Part shown: positions 8,106-16,943 of the stretch, piece after piece
Layout: every line of letters starts with the position of its first letter
Numbering within the stretch: the stretch's first letter is position 1
From: an uncultured Lachnospiraceae bacterium
GTDB lineage: Bacteria > Bacillota > Clostridia > Lachnospirales > Lachnospiraceae
Assembly: GCA_900551235.1 (NCBI GenBank)
Contig: URUU01000001.1
Span: forward strand, 1 to 64,000
Direction of reading: 5' to 3'
DNA length: 64,000 bases
Program-made: the position numbers and the translations under genes
Notes under the pieces: generated by a model
The model's database searches: none
Told to the model about the DNA's origin: nothing
What the model saw: the letters and a program-made list of their open reading frames with translations, nothing else

Positions 8106-9191
8106 TTATTGATTGATCAGAGTCAGAAGTCGGTTCATTTCTGCATACAGAGTATCTTTATCTGCAGCATTTAAAATCACAGAAACATGTGAATCGCCAT
8201 ATTTGTCTTTGGCAAGTAAACACAGACAGCATCCGGCTTCATCGGTAGTACCTGTTTTTCCGCCGATCACTTCTACATCCTGTGGAGGTGTTGCTTCACC
8301 AATATGATAATAATTGGTAGACTGCCACATAATTCCATATTTATCATTGTCACGAATAAATACACAATAATATTCGGAAGAAGCTATGATTTCCTGAAAA
8401 GCATCGTATTTAAGAGCTTCCTGAAAAATCAGATAAATATCATATGCAGTTGTATAATGGTTTTCATCCTGAAGTCCATGTGGATTCATAAAATGTGTAT
8501 CGGTTGCACCAAGTTTGGCCGCTTCTTCATTCATCATTTCCACAAAATGCTCCACACTTCCACCTACATGGACAGCAAGGGACATGGCGGCATCATTTCC
8601 GGAATTCAGCAATAATCCATAAAGGAGCTGTTCTACGGTAAGCTGATCGCCAGGTTCGATCATGCAGATAGAAGAACCACTTTCAATATCCTGACATTCT
8701 TCTCCTATGGTAACGGTTTCATCCAAATCACAGTTTTTCAGTGCAACAAGAGCTGTCATGACTTTGGTAATACTTGCCGGGTACATTTTATCAAAAATAT
8801 TCTGTGCGTAATCTACATTTCCGGATGCAAGATTAAAAGAGCCGGCAGCTTTGGAAGTGAGATTTAAAGAAGAATCATCTTCATTTCCCGTGGCAACACA
8901 GAGATTTTCCGAAAAAGAAGATGCACGGCTGGCATTAAACTGTATTTTTTCAATACCAAATACTGCATCACTTTTATCGTAAAGTTTGGTCAGATGGATT
9001 TCTTTGTTTTTTGTGACCGTAACGATAGAAAGTCCGCCAAGTACCAGAACAGCTGCAGTAAGCAGAAAGATCAAAACCTTTCTTCCCTGTGATCTGCGAT
9101 TCTTCTTTGGTGGTTTTACCGGTGTCCGGTGATTGCGTTCACGTCTCTGTCTGTTTTCTCTTGTTTCCATTACTTGTACATCTCCCGCCAT
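8106..9191 (-). CDS. D-alanyl-D-alanine carboxypeptidase, DacF/PBP5 type
   Basis: This is a low-molecular-weight penicillin-binding protein that trims the terminal D-Ala of peptidoglycan stem peptides. It has 361 residues, with a basic cytosolic tail and one membrane anchor at about residues 38-60. The catalytic set of the S11 family is complete: SxxK at 140-143 (SITK), SGN at 197-199 and KTG at 312-314. There is no C-terminal PBP5 beta-domain, so it is a short form held by its N-terminus. The first ATG has GGGGAG seven bases upstream and overlaps mgsA by 22 bases. A second ATG at 9170 overlaps the mgsA stop as TAATG and is a possible alternative. It is the last gene of the mre-min-rodA operon. 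Confidence 0.9.
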   Translation of the reverse strand: MAGDVQVMETRENRQRRERNHRTPVKPPKKNRRSQGRKVLIFLLTAAVLVLGGLSIVTVTKNKEIHLTKLYDKSDAVFGIEKIQFNASRASSFSENLCVATGNEDDSSLNLTSKAAGSFNLASGNVDYAQNIFDKMYPASITKVMTALVALKNCDLDETVTIGEECQDIESGSSICMIEPGDQLTVEQLLYGLLLNSGNDAAMSLAVHVGGSVEHFVEMMNEEAAKLGATDTHFMNPHGLQDENHYTTAYDIYLIFQEALKYDAFQEIIASSEYYCVFIRDNDKYGIMWQSTNYYHIGEATPPQDVEVIGGKTGTTDEAGCCLCLLAKDKYGDSHVSVILNAADKDTLYAEMNRLLTLINQ

Positions 9192-9565
9192 TCAAGATCT
9201 CCCCGGTCTAAAGACTTGATCAGTAATTCTGCTGTTGCAAGATTGGTTGCAAGTGGAATATTGTGCATATCACAAAGTAAAAAAATATTTTTGGTATCCG
9301 GTTCATGTGGTTTTGCACCAAGTGGATTCCGAAGAAAGATCATAAGGTCAATCTGATTATTCTCAATCTGTGCTCCCATTTGATGTTCACCGCCCAGATG
9401 TCCGGCGAGGAATTTGTGAATATTCAGGTTTGTAACCTCCTCCACAAGTCTTCCTGTTGTTCCTGTTGCATACAATTCGTGTTTACACAAAATTCCACGG
9501 TAGGCAATGCAGAAATTCTGCATCAGCTTCTTTTTGGAATCATGTGCAATAAGTCCTATATTCAT
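9170..9565 (-). CDS. mgsA: Methylglyoxal synthase
   Basis: MgsA converts dihydroxyacetone phosphate to methylglyoxal and phosphate, an overflow bypass of lower glycolysis. The 131-residue protein is complete. It shows IGLIAHDSKK, the phosphate-binding ATGTTGRLVEE, the catalytic-region SGPLGGD equivalent (AGHLGGEHQMGA), and DLMIFLRNPLGAKPHEPD. AAGGAGG precedes the ATG. It lies between rodA and the carboxypeptidase gene in the cell-shape operon, an arrangement known from other clostridia. Confidence 0.95.
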   Translation of the reverse strand: MNIGLIAHDSKKKLMQNFCIAYRGILCKHELYATGTTGRLVEEVTNLNIHKFLAGHLGGEHQMGAQIENNQIDLMIFLRNPLGAKPHEPDTKNIFLLCDMHNIPLATNLATAELLIKSLDRGDLEWREMYK

Positions 9566-9611
9566 AAAAATCAGACCTCCTTCCTGTGTATTTCATTACA
9601 ATGTGCGATAT

Positions 9612-10715
9612 TTAGTATTTTCGTACCTGCAGTCCGATATTCAGTACCATACCGATCCCGATATAAAGACTGATCAGTGAAGTAAGACCATAGCTTACAA
9701 ACGGAAGAGGCAGACCGGTATTTGGCATCAGACCTGTGGCAACGCAGATGTTGATAAAACTCTGAAAAACAATCAATGCGGCCATACCGCAGCATATCAG
9801 TGTTCCGGAAATATCTCTCGCATTCCTTCCAATCAGGATACATTCCAGAGCGATCAGAAATTCAAGAGCAACGATCAGGCAGCATCCAAGAAAGCCAAGT
9901 TCTTCACCGGCAACGGCAAAAATAAAATCTGTCTGTGGTTCGGCAATAAAGTTTCCGTTTTTAACAGAATTGACATTGCTGTTATTGAGCCCCTTTCCAT
10001 AAAGCTGTCCGGAACCAATTGCAATTTTGGAGTTTGTCTGTTGATAAGAAACATCAGGATATTTCTCCGGTTGAAGCCAACCCATAATTCGATTGTACTG
10101 ATAACCCTGAAGGATTTTCTGATCTGGTTGTGTTATAAGCATCGCACCGATGACGACGAGCGGTACACATATCAATATCATACCACCGATTATTTTAGAA
10201 CTCAAGCCTGCAATAAAATATATTGTGCAGAAAATCAACAGAACTACAATGCTGGTAGACAAGTCAGGCTGTTTGTAAATAAAAAACCATGGTATGGCAA
10301 CCAGTCCGACTGCTTTCAAAATAGTCTGTGGTTTGTTGATGTCTTCTTCATGGTTGATAAAAAAGCGAGTAAAAAAGATGATCACCACAATTTTCATAAT
10401 ATCGGACGGCTGAAAACTGAATCCGCCAAAATCAATCCAGCGTTTTGCACCGTTTACTTCTGTTCCCAAAAAACGTACTGCAATCAAAAGAAGCAGGCCG
10501 CAAACATAGTAGATCCAGTAAAAATTGCTGATCCATGAATAGTCCATCAAAGACACCACTGTCATAAAAATAATTCCGAGTCCCATACCAATGATCTGTT
10601 TTAACTGATAGTTTTTATCTGCACTTCCGATCACCATAATACCGATCACTGACAGGATCAGTACCCAAAGAACCAGCCGGAATTTATAATCTTTCAATTT
10701 GTATTGTCTTAACAT
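9612..10715 (-). CDS. rodA: Rod-shape SEDS glycosyltransferase RodA
   Basis: This is a SEDS-family peptidoglycan polymerase that works with the class B PBP encoded by mrdA in the elongasome. The 367-residue protein has about ten membrane helices. Family marks include GAKRWIDFGGFSFQPSDIMKI, which contains the conserved SxQPSE/D segment, the TDFIFAVAGEELGF loop and the C-terminal GLPLPFVSYG motif. It starts inside the last 32 bases of minE with AAGGGG upstream, so translational coupling is likely. FtsW and SpoVE are homologous alternatives, but the mre-mrdA context favours RodA. Confidence 0.95.
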   Translation of the reverse strand: MLRQYKLKDYKFRLVLWVLILSVIGIMVIGSADKNYQLKQIIGMGLGIIFMTVVSLMDYSWISNFYWIYYVCGLLLLIAVRFLGTEVNGAKRWIDFGGFSFQPSDIMKIVVIIFFTRFFINHEEDINKPQTILKAVGLVAIPWFFIYKQPDLSTSIVVLLIFCTIYFIAGLSSKIIGGMILICVPLVVIGAMLITQPDQKILQGYQYNRIMGWLQPEKYPDVSYQQTNSKIAIGSGQLYGKGLNNSNVNSVKNGNFIAEPQTDFIFAVAGEELGFLGCCLIVALEFLIALECILIGRNARDISGTLICCGMAALIVFQSFINICVATGLMPNTGLPLPFVSYGLTSLISLYIGIGMVLNIGLQVRKY

Positions 10716-10935
10716 CTTTAACCCCTTGCTTTACTTCTCTTTTGATGTCCATGCGGATAAACACATCCGCATTTTCAATGTTCAGGTACTTTTCTATTAC
10801 TCTTTTCATGTCACGTTTCAGATATTTCATAGTATCCGCCGGACAATCCAGCCGATCCATATATAAAACAGCGGCTGTTCGTTCCCGTGCAAGTACAGCA
10901 GATTTTTGCGGAAACCATAAAAGAAATCTTTTCAA
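10684..10935 (-). CDS. minE: Cell division topological specificity factor MinE
   Basis: MinE stimulates MinD ATPase and drives MinCD redistribution. The 83-residue protein matches MinE in size and layout. An N-terminal segment (MKRFLLWFPQKSAVLARERT) corresponds to the membrane- and MinD-contact region, followed by the beta-rich topological domain with MDIKREVKQGVKD. The start codon is TTG, within a TTGA overlap with the minD stop, and GAGG precedes it. A second possible start was not seen. Presence of MinE with MinD and MinC indicates an oscillating-type Min system rather than a purely DivIVA/MinJ-driven one. Confidence 0.92.
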   Translation of the reverse strand: MKRFLLWFPQKSAVLARERTAAVLYMDRLDCPADTMKYLKRDMKRVIEKYLNIENADVFIRMDIKREVKQGVKDVKTIQIERL

Positions 10936-11741
10936 AGTGACCTCTCCCTTCTTCCCTTTTTAACCAGGGAACTGATCTGATGCAAAAATCCTTCTTTATG
11001 ATTAAAATCCATAAGAGGGACGGCTTCTCCAAGAATCCTTCTGCAGATATTTAAAAACGCCTCGCCGGATGGTGTTTCACTTCCGATAAGTGTTTCACCC
11101 TGATTTGTGGCGATCACAATATGATCATCATCCGGTATGGCACCAAGAAGATTGACAGAAAGAATCTCAACTACATCTTCTACGGACATCATATCGCCCC
11201 GGCGGATCATATTCATACGCAGGCGGTTGATGATCAGATCGATCTGTGTCAGAGCATTTGCCTCAAGAAGACCTATGATCCGGTCTGCATCGCGGATAGC
11301 GGAAACTTCCGGTGTCGTTACTACGATAGCTCTTCTGGCACCGGCAATGGCATTGAAAAATCCCTGCTCGATTCCTGCAGGACAGTCCAGGACAATATAA
11401 TCAAATTTTTCCTGCAGATTTTCGGTCAGTTTTTGCATCTGCTGTGGTGTGACTGCAGATTTGTCCCGTGTCTGTGCAGCGGGGAGTAAAAACAGATTGG
11501 AATGGGTTTTATCACGGATCAATGCCTGCTTTAAACGACAATTTCCTTCGATTACGTCAACAAGATTATAAACAATACGATTTTCCAATCCCATCACAAC
11601 GTCCAGGTTTCGCAGGCCAATATCTGTATCGACCAATACGGTCTTTGCACCAAGTCCGGCCAGACCAGCGCCGATGTTTGCAGTAACGGTTGTTTTTCCA
11701 ACACCGCCTTTTCCGGATGTCACAACAATGATTTCACTCAT
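10932..11741 (-). CDS. minD: Septum site-determining ATPase MinD
   Basis: MinD is a membrane-cycling ATPase that recruits MinC to block FtsZ assembly away from midcell. The 269-residue protein has the deviant Walker A TSGKGGVGKTT near residue 10, a Walker A' aspartate in VLVDTDIGLRNLD, and Walker B in YIVLDCPAGIE. The C-terminal basic amphipathic end (FLHQISSLVKKGRRERSL) is the membrane-targeting helix. GGAGG lies 9 bases before the ATG. A longer reading frame overlapping minC lacks a binding site in front. The gene overlaps minE by 4 bases. Confidence 0.97.
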   Translation of the reverse strand: MSEIIVVTSGKGGVGKTTVTANIGAGLAGLGAKTVLVDTDIGLRNLDVVMGLENRIVYNLVDVIEGNCRLKQALIRDKTHSNLFLLPAAQTRDKSAVTPQQMQKLTENLQEKFDYIVLDCPAGIEQGFFNAIAGARRAIVVTTPEVSAIRDADRIIGLLEANALTQIDLIINRLRMNMIRRGDMMSVEDVVEILSVNLLGAIPDDDHIVIATNQGETLIGSETPSGEAFLNICRRILGEAVPLMDFNHKEGFLHQISSLVKKGRRERSL

Positions 11742-11782
11742 TACACATATCCTCCATAAATCTGATGATTTTGACGATTCTG

Positions 11783-12472
11783 TCATTTCTCCTGTGTAAA
11801 TGAAAGCTCCTGTAGTGTTTCCTGTTTAATCGTTTCTACATAAATGTGTTCTGCTTTTATGTATGCAACTTTGGGTTCTGCTTTATATTCAGTGTGATCA
11901 GAATATTTTGTGATTGCACTGCGGGCAGTTTTATCTGCAATACGTACCTGTACTGGTTTCATGACAAGTGCGGCAGCGAAACAGTTCCGATCGCCGGTTG
12001 CACCGGCATAAATACTGCCGCGGCATGATCCAAGTACAATAATATTTCCCTTTGAGATCACTTTCGCACCGGAACAGATATCTCCAAGCACTACGACACT
12101 GCTGTCCGTTTCCAGAATTTCACCGTTTGACAGAGTTCCCCGGTAAAAAAAGCCGTCATCTCTTGTTTTTTCCTCCAATGCAGAATTTAAAATCCGTCGG
12201 TAATGTTCCCGGGAAACTGCATCTTCGTCTACGATGCAGAGAATATGAATCCCGCAATGATTTACAATGGTTTCTATGACCTGTTTCTCCTGTTCGTAAT
12301 TTAACGTACGTCCGCGGAAGGTTATTGCCATCTTTGCATTCTTAAAAAAGTTGGCAGATTCCTGAAATTTATCTGCAATATCAAGAAGAAGTTCCTGAAA
12401 AGGCATTTTATCATCCAGAATAACCATCAGGCCATATTTATTGCTTTTGATAATTACCGAATTGCGTTTCAT
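11783..12472 (-). CDS. minC: Septum site-determining protein MinC
   Basis: MinC is the FtsZ-polymerisation inhibitor of the Min system. The 229-residue protein has an N-terminal domain beginning VIIKSNKYGLMVILDD and a C-terminal beta-helix domain. The latter shows NGEILETDSSVVVLGDICSGAKV and GNIIVLGSCRGSIYAGATGD, including the RSG-like glycine turns that contact MinD. GAGGAGG lies upstream of the chosen ATG. The operon order minC-minD-minE follows the mre and mrdA genes, as in many clostridia. Confidence 0.94.
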   Translation of the reverse strand: MKRNSVIIKSNKYGLMVILDDKMPFQELLLDIADKFQESANFFKNAKMAITFRGRTLNYEQEKQVIETIVNHCGIHILCIVDEDAVSREHYRRILNSALEEKTRDDGFFYRGTLSNGEILETDSSVVVLGDICSGAKVISKGNIIVLGSCRGSIYAGATGDRNCFAAALVMKPVQVRIADKTARSAITKYSDHTEYKAEPKVAYIKAEHIYVETIKQETLQELSFTQEK

Positions 12473-12491
12473 ATCTCTGCCCTCCTCAAGC

Positions 12492-15452
12492 TTAGTCAGC
12501 AAATCCGTTGCTTACATTTACATTTGCTGCGGTGTTTGTAATAATCTCGCTTTCCTTTTTCAGCTTGAAATAGTAATTTACAATATCTTTTGCTACAGAC
12601 GCAGCATTTGTGGAAGAATATCCGTTGGTGATACGGACTGCCATTGCAATTTCCGGTGTATCATATGGTGCGTAACCGATAAACAGCGCATGGTTTGGTT
12701 TTTCTTGATTTTCCTGTGCAGTACCGGTTTTTCCTGCCATATTAAAGGAATTTTTGATCTCGGTAAAAGCAGAATTATTCTGGTATACACCATTCATACC
12801 AGTGTGGATAGCATCCCACAGATCAGAAGGAAGATCTACGGTACTGTGTACAACCGGATCCGGTTCTTCTAAAGTGTGGTCGCTGCTGTCTGTAATGCGG
12901 TCGAGCAGCGTAAGGTCATAGCAGGTTCCGCTGTTTGCAATGGTTGCCGCGTAACGGGAAAGCTGGCTGGTTGTGAATGTATTACCACCCTGTCCCATTG
13001 CAGTACGTGCACCGTCTGTTGTAGAAACATGTGGTGCAGTCTCATCTATTTCAATACCAGTATTGGCATCAAAACCATACATTGCAGCATATTTGGTCAA
13101 CGTATCGATTGCCTGTTTGTCGTCATAAGCAGAGGACTGGACGATCGTTCCGTTTTCATCGGTCTCTGGTGTCAGATCATCAATATCCTGTGTTTTTCCA
13201 AGTTTGTAACCAACAGTGTTGAAATAGAAATTACAGGATTCTGTGATTGCCTGCGATAATGTAAGCGGACCATGGGAACCACCTTTATATCGTTCGGAAT
13301 AAATCCAGCAGTTAACATCTGGTGGGATTAACTGGAATTTACCAGTACAGTTAATCGTATCATTGATGCCAACAACATTCTCCATAACACCGGCGGTGGC
13401 AGCAACAATCTTGAAAGTGGATCCGGGAGCGGTAACTTCCTGTGTTGCTTTATTATAAAATGGGGATGCTTTATCACTGTTCAGTTTATAGAAATAATCA
13501 TCATCCATATTATTGGCAAGACGATTGTTATCATATCCGGGATAGGTAACGCATGCAAGGACATCTCCATTGTTCGGGTCAGTAATAACAGCAGATCCGG
13601 TACATGGTTCCAGCGCCAGCATTGCCGGTGTGATCTCAAGAGAATAAATTTTTGCCATGATAAAGTCATATGCGGAAACGGTACCATTTTGCAGGGCACT
13701 GTAATCTTCTGTATTCATTTTTAAGATTCCCTGATCAAAGAGCAGAATACAGATATCACTGCCACTGATCTGGTAATTCTGAATCATGTATTTGTATACC
13801 TGTCTGCTGAACGTGTCGCTGTCCCTGAGATAACTGATCACATAATCGGCAAGCGCGCCGGTAATCTCACTGCTGTCCAGATAAGTTGTATCACTGTTGA
13901 CTTTTGTAATATCAACCCAGTTCTGGGAAATGGCATAAGTCAGAAATTCATTCAGGCTGATGCTCTCTTCGCTGTTCCATTTTGTCCACATCTCATCTTT
14001 AGTGTCAATTTTATCCTGATCCAGAACTTCAGTTCCTGCGATCAGCACATTATCTACAATAAAACTTTCATAGACCTGCATTTCTTCTGAAAGATCCTTG
14101 TAAGGTGTTGAGGAGGAAGAAATCATCTGTTCCTTAATATCAGAAAAAATCTGATCTTCTCTGTCCAGAAATGCCTTGTAGATTTTCTGCTCTGTATCAC
14201 TTGCATCCTCGGAAGCAAGATGATCTGCATCCAGGACATTGTTTTCAAACAGACTGTAGTATACGTCATAAATCGGAATCAGGATATCGTCTTCGGAGGA
14301 GATATTGTCTTTGTCGAATTTTTCAGCATCGAATATTTTGTTGTATACGATGCCGGCAATATATTGTTCAAGTATCTTGTATACAGCAATCTGAAGATCA
14401 CGGTCGATGGTAAGGTGGATATCATTTCCTGCCTGAGGTGCGACTTCAGAATCTTCTTTCAGAACCTTTCCCAGGTTGTCCACATAAACGGTTTTTGTTC
14501 CATTCTGTCCACGGAGCTGTTTTTCGAAATATTTTTCCAGACCGGATTTTCCAACGATGTCATTATTGTTGTACTCATTGCCTTTTTCGCCATTCAGCTC
14601 TTCCAGCTCTTCAGCAGAAATCTGACCGGTATATCCAATCAGAGGAGCCAGATAAAGACCGTCTTCGTAAACACGGATGGAATCTTCTTCAACATCCACA
14701 CCTGGATAAGTATCTTTGTTTTCCATGATAACAGCAACGATATCCTGGGAAACATCTTTTGCAATTGTGGTTGTGACATATTTCTGATAGCTGTTCTGTG
14801 CCACAGCGCTTCGAAGTGCAGTCAGCTCCAACTGCTCTTCTTTTGTAAAGCTGGATGGAAGTCCGTATTCCTGCAGTTCTTCGGCTGTATAAATGGATGG
14901 ATCAATCCCATACCATTTTTTTGTGGATAATGTCTGCATCAGTTCTTCCGCAGTACAGTTACGTTCATCTGTTTTCAGATCGTCTGTATAGGCACGGCCA
15001 AAAACATCCGCCCGGAAACGAAGAAGATTAAAACCTTCACGCGTAAATTCATATTGTCCGTTGTTTCCGGCAGCGATCGCATAATTGGTATAAACCTCTC
15101 CGCCGCCGTTTTCAATAACTTTCATAATTTGATAAAGGCTGCTGTTCATGGAAAGGTTACGTTCTTTTGTTGTGTCATAGCTTCCTATATCTTCGTATGT
15201 AACATTATAAGAAAGCTTATTGTAAGCGATGACATTCCCGGAACGATCATAAATATTACCCCTTGTACTTTTTAACGTGGTCTCTTTTTTGATCTGCATG
15301 GTAAAATCGTTCAGGTACTGCTCGCCGTTCAGGATCTGCATGGAAAAAAGACGCTGGATCAGGATACCTGACAGCAGGGAAAAAAGAACAATCAGGATGA
15401 TGATCCTTGACTTTAGCATTCTGGAAGGGGAATTTTTTACATAATTAAACAA
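12492..15452 (-). CDS. mrdA: Class B penicillin-binding protein 2 with large internal insertion
   Basis: This is the elongation-specific peptidoglycan transpeptidase that pairs with RodA. It has an N-terminal membrane helix (about residues 15-38) and a dimerisation/pedestal region with RGNIYDRSGNVIAYN and GKSGLEKYFE. The transpeptidase domain has STFK at 678-681, SCN at 739-741 and KTG at 908-910, so the catalytic set is complete. The protein is 986 residues, against about 600-700 for typical PBP2. The excess is mainly residues 366-612, between LTIDRDLQ and the usual GSAVITDPNNGDVLA strand. The start is TTG with AGGAG upstream, overlapping the mreD stop by 8 bases. The next ATG (15419) has no binding site. 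Confidence 0.93.
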   Translation of the reverse strand: MFNYVKNSPSRMLKSRIIILIVLFSLLSGILIQRLFSMQILNGEQYLNDFTMQIKKETTLKSTRGNIYDRSGNVIAYNKLSYNVTYEDIGSYDTTKERNLSMNSSLYQIMKVIENGGGEVYTNYAIAAGNNGQYEFTREGFNLLRFRADVFGRAYTDDLKTDERNCTAEELMQTLSTKKWYGIDPSIYTAEELQEYGLPSSFTKEEQLELTALRSAVAQNSYQKYVTTTIAKDVSQDIVAVIMENKDTYPGVDVEEDSIRVYEDGLYLAPLIGYTGQISAEELEELNGEKGNEYNNNDIVGKSGLEKYFEKQLRGQNGTKTVYVDNLGKVLKEDSEVAPQAGNDIHLTIDRDLQIAVYKILEQYIAGIVYNKIFDAEKFDKDNISSEDDILIPIYDVYYSLFENNVLDADHLASEDASDTEQKIYKAFLDREDQIFSDIKEQMISSSSTPYKDLSEEMQVYESFIVDNVLIAGTEVLDQDKIDTKDEMWTKWNSEESISLNEFLTYAISQNWVDITKVNSDTTYLDSSEITGALADYVISYLRDSDTFSRQVYKYMIQNYQISGSDICILLFDQGILKMNTEDYSALQNGTVSAYDFIMAKIYSLEITPAMLALEPCTGSAVITDPNNGDVLACVTYPGYDNNRLANNMDDDYFYKLNSDKASPFYNKATQEVTAPGSTFKIVAATAGVMENVVGINDTINCTGKFQLIPPDVNCWIYSERYKGGSHGPLTLSQAITESCNFYFNTVGYKLGKTQDIDDLTPETDENGTIVQSSAYDDKQAIDTLTKYAAMYGFDANTGIEIDETAPHVSTTDGARTAMGQGGNTFTTSQLSRYAATIANSGTCYDLTLLDRITDSSDHTLEEPDPVVHSTVDLPSDLWDAIHTGMNGVYQNNSAFTEIKNSFNMAGKTGTAQENQEKPNHALFIGYAPYDTPEIAMAVRITNGYSSTNAASVAKDIVNYYFKLKKESEIITNTAANVNVSNGFAD

Positions 15453-15963
15453 AGCTACCTACACTCCTTTGTTCTGCCTTTTCAAGTTTGTGATTTAGTG
15501 CCAGAAGAAGACGATATACGATCAGTGTGATCAGTGCCGTATAGATTACTTCCGGTATGATGATCCTGCGCAGATAGAAGAAAAGGCTGATTCTTCCGCG
15601 GAACAGAAACTGAAAAATATATATAATCATGCCGTATGCGATATCGCTGAGCGCGATCAGAAGTACAGGCATTTTTATATCGTCATCATAGAAAATACGG
15701 TAACAGTATCCGTTCAGATATCCAATATATGTAAAAAGAAGCATATGGAATCCAAGCACCGGACCGTAAAAAATATCCATCAGGATTCCGAAAAAAGCAC
15801 CGGTAAACATACCTTCTCTTTTTCCGCGCATCAGTGCAAAAGAGACGGTTAAAATAACCGGAAGGCTCGGTGATACTGATGCGACAGAGAAAGTCTGCAG
15901 CAATGTGGTCTGCAGTATGAAACAAAAAATAATTAAAAAAATCATGGTGATCCTGCGTTTCAC
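15445..15963 (-). CDS. mreD: Rod shape-determining protein MreD
   Basis: This is an integral membrane component of the elongasome. It is 172 residues with about five predicted helices. The segment ALMRGKREGMFTGAFFGILMD is the conserved MreD glycine/charged loop that places it in the family. A GTG start follows AGGAGGGG at good distance and overlaps the mreC stop as GTGA, implying coupled translation. It has basic residues at the C-terminus and overlaps the mrdA start. Confidence 0.9.
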   Translation of the reverse strand: MKRRITMIFLIIFCFILQTTLLQTFSVASVSPSLPVILTVSFALMRGKREGMFTGAFFGILMDIFYGPVLGFHMLLFTYIGYLNGYCYRIFYDDDIKMPVLLIALSDIAYGMIIYIFQFLFRGRISLFFYLRRIIIPEVIYTALITLIVYRLLLALNHKLEKAEQRSVGSFV

Positions 15964-16913
15964 GGTTCCCCTCCTGCCTGTGTACTGCTTTCTGTCTGTT
16001 TGCCTGAATCGGTTTCAACGGTCATCTCCGTTTCACTCTGTGCCTGCGAACGAATATCGGCCTGGGCTTCGTCGGTGTTCTTCAACTGAGTGATAACCAG
16101 AACTTCATGCAGATGCCGAAAGTCTACGACTGGTGTAATGGCTCCGGATTTTGTCAGATTGTTGGAATCCATGCCGATTTCACTGACATATCCGATCAGA
16201 ATACCGGGAAGAAAACGGTTGCTGATCTCAGAAGTTACAACTTTGTCACCGACGGTAACTTTATTATCTGTATCGGTCAGCTTTACAAGACTGATCTTCC
16301 CTTCATCGATCAGTTTCAGGTTTCCGGCGATGATACAATTATCGGAAGATGAACTGATTTCCGCACTGACATTGCTGTAATCATCTATAATGGAGCGTAC
16401 AGTTGCCCAGTTTGGACCAACAGAGGTCACGATTCCAACCAGTCCGCCGGAAGAAATGACATTCATATCTTCTTTGATTCCATCGCTTGATCCGCGGTTG
16501 ATCGTAAATACATTAAACCAGTTTCCGGAATCTTTTGCGATGATACGGGCCGCTATGGTCGGATAATCGCTGTATTCATCCTTCAGGTCCAGAAGTTCTT
16601 TCAGGCGAGCATATTCTTCCTGGTTCTGCAGAAGCTCACTGTTTTCAGCAGTCAGTTCCTGAACTTTTTTCTGGAGCGTTTCATTTTCAGAACGCAGATC
16701 TGTGGTATTGAACAGGTACTCTCCTTTTTCCGAAATCCATGTACCGATGGTGTTCATGCCGCTTTGGATCGGTGTGATCACGCCGGTGATATACTGAAGC
16801 GGTCCGGACATCATATCTGTCGTAAAAGACAGAATGATAAGTGCAGCACAGACTGCGGTCAGGACCGTCAGCACGATTTTACTTTTTCCTGAATCGTTTG
16901 TCTTTTTTTTCAT
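15960..16913 (-). CDS. mreC: Rod shape-determining protein MreC
   Basis: MreC is the bitopic scaffold of the elongasome that activates PBP2. The 317-residue protein has a basic cytosolic tail, one helix (residues about 13-30), and a coiled coil at about 75-110 (NETLQKKVQELTAENSELLQ). The MreC beta-barrel domain follows with VISSGGLVGIVTSVGPNWATV and the VIAG-like repeat. A C-terminal Thr/Ser/Glu-rich tail of roughly 45 residues follows the last strand and is probably disordered. GAGGAACTGCA precedes the ATG. Confidence 0.95.
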   Translation of the reverse strand: MKKKTNDSGKSKIVLTVLTAVCAALIILSFTTDMMSGPLQYITGVITPIQSGMNTIGTWISEKGEYLFNTTDLRSENETLQKKVQELTAENSELLQNQEEYARLKELLDLKDEYSDYPTIAARIIAKDSGNWFNVFTINRGSSDGIKEDMNVISSGGLVGIVTSVGPNWATVRSIIDDYSNVSAEISSSSDNCIIAGNLKLIDEGKISLVKLTDTDNKVTVGDKVVTSEISNRFLPGILIGYVSEIGMDSNNLTKSGAITPVVDFRHLHEVLVITQLKNTDEAQADIRSQAQSETEMTVETDSGKQTESSTQAGGEP

Positions 16914-16943
16914 TGCAGTTCCTCGTTTATCATATCATTCTTG

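Noticed and set aside
14220..14930. A 236-codon plus-strand open frame opposite mrdA
   Set aside because: Antisense to the PBP2 pedestal and insert region, with Cys/Phe/Ile-rich composition and no binding site. Treated as a shadow.
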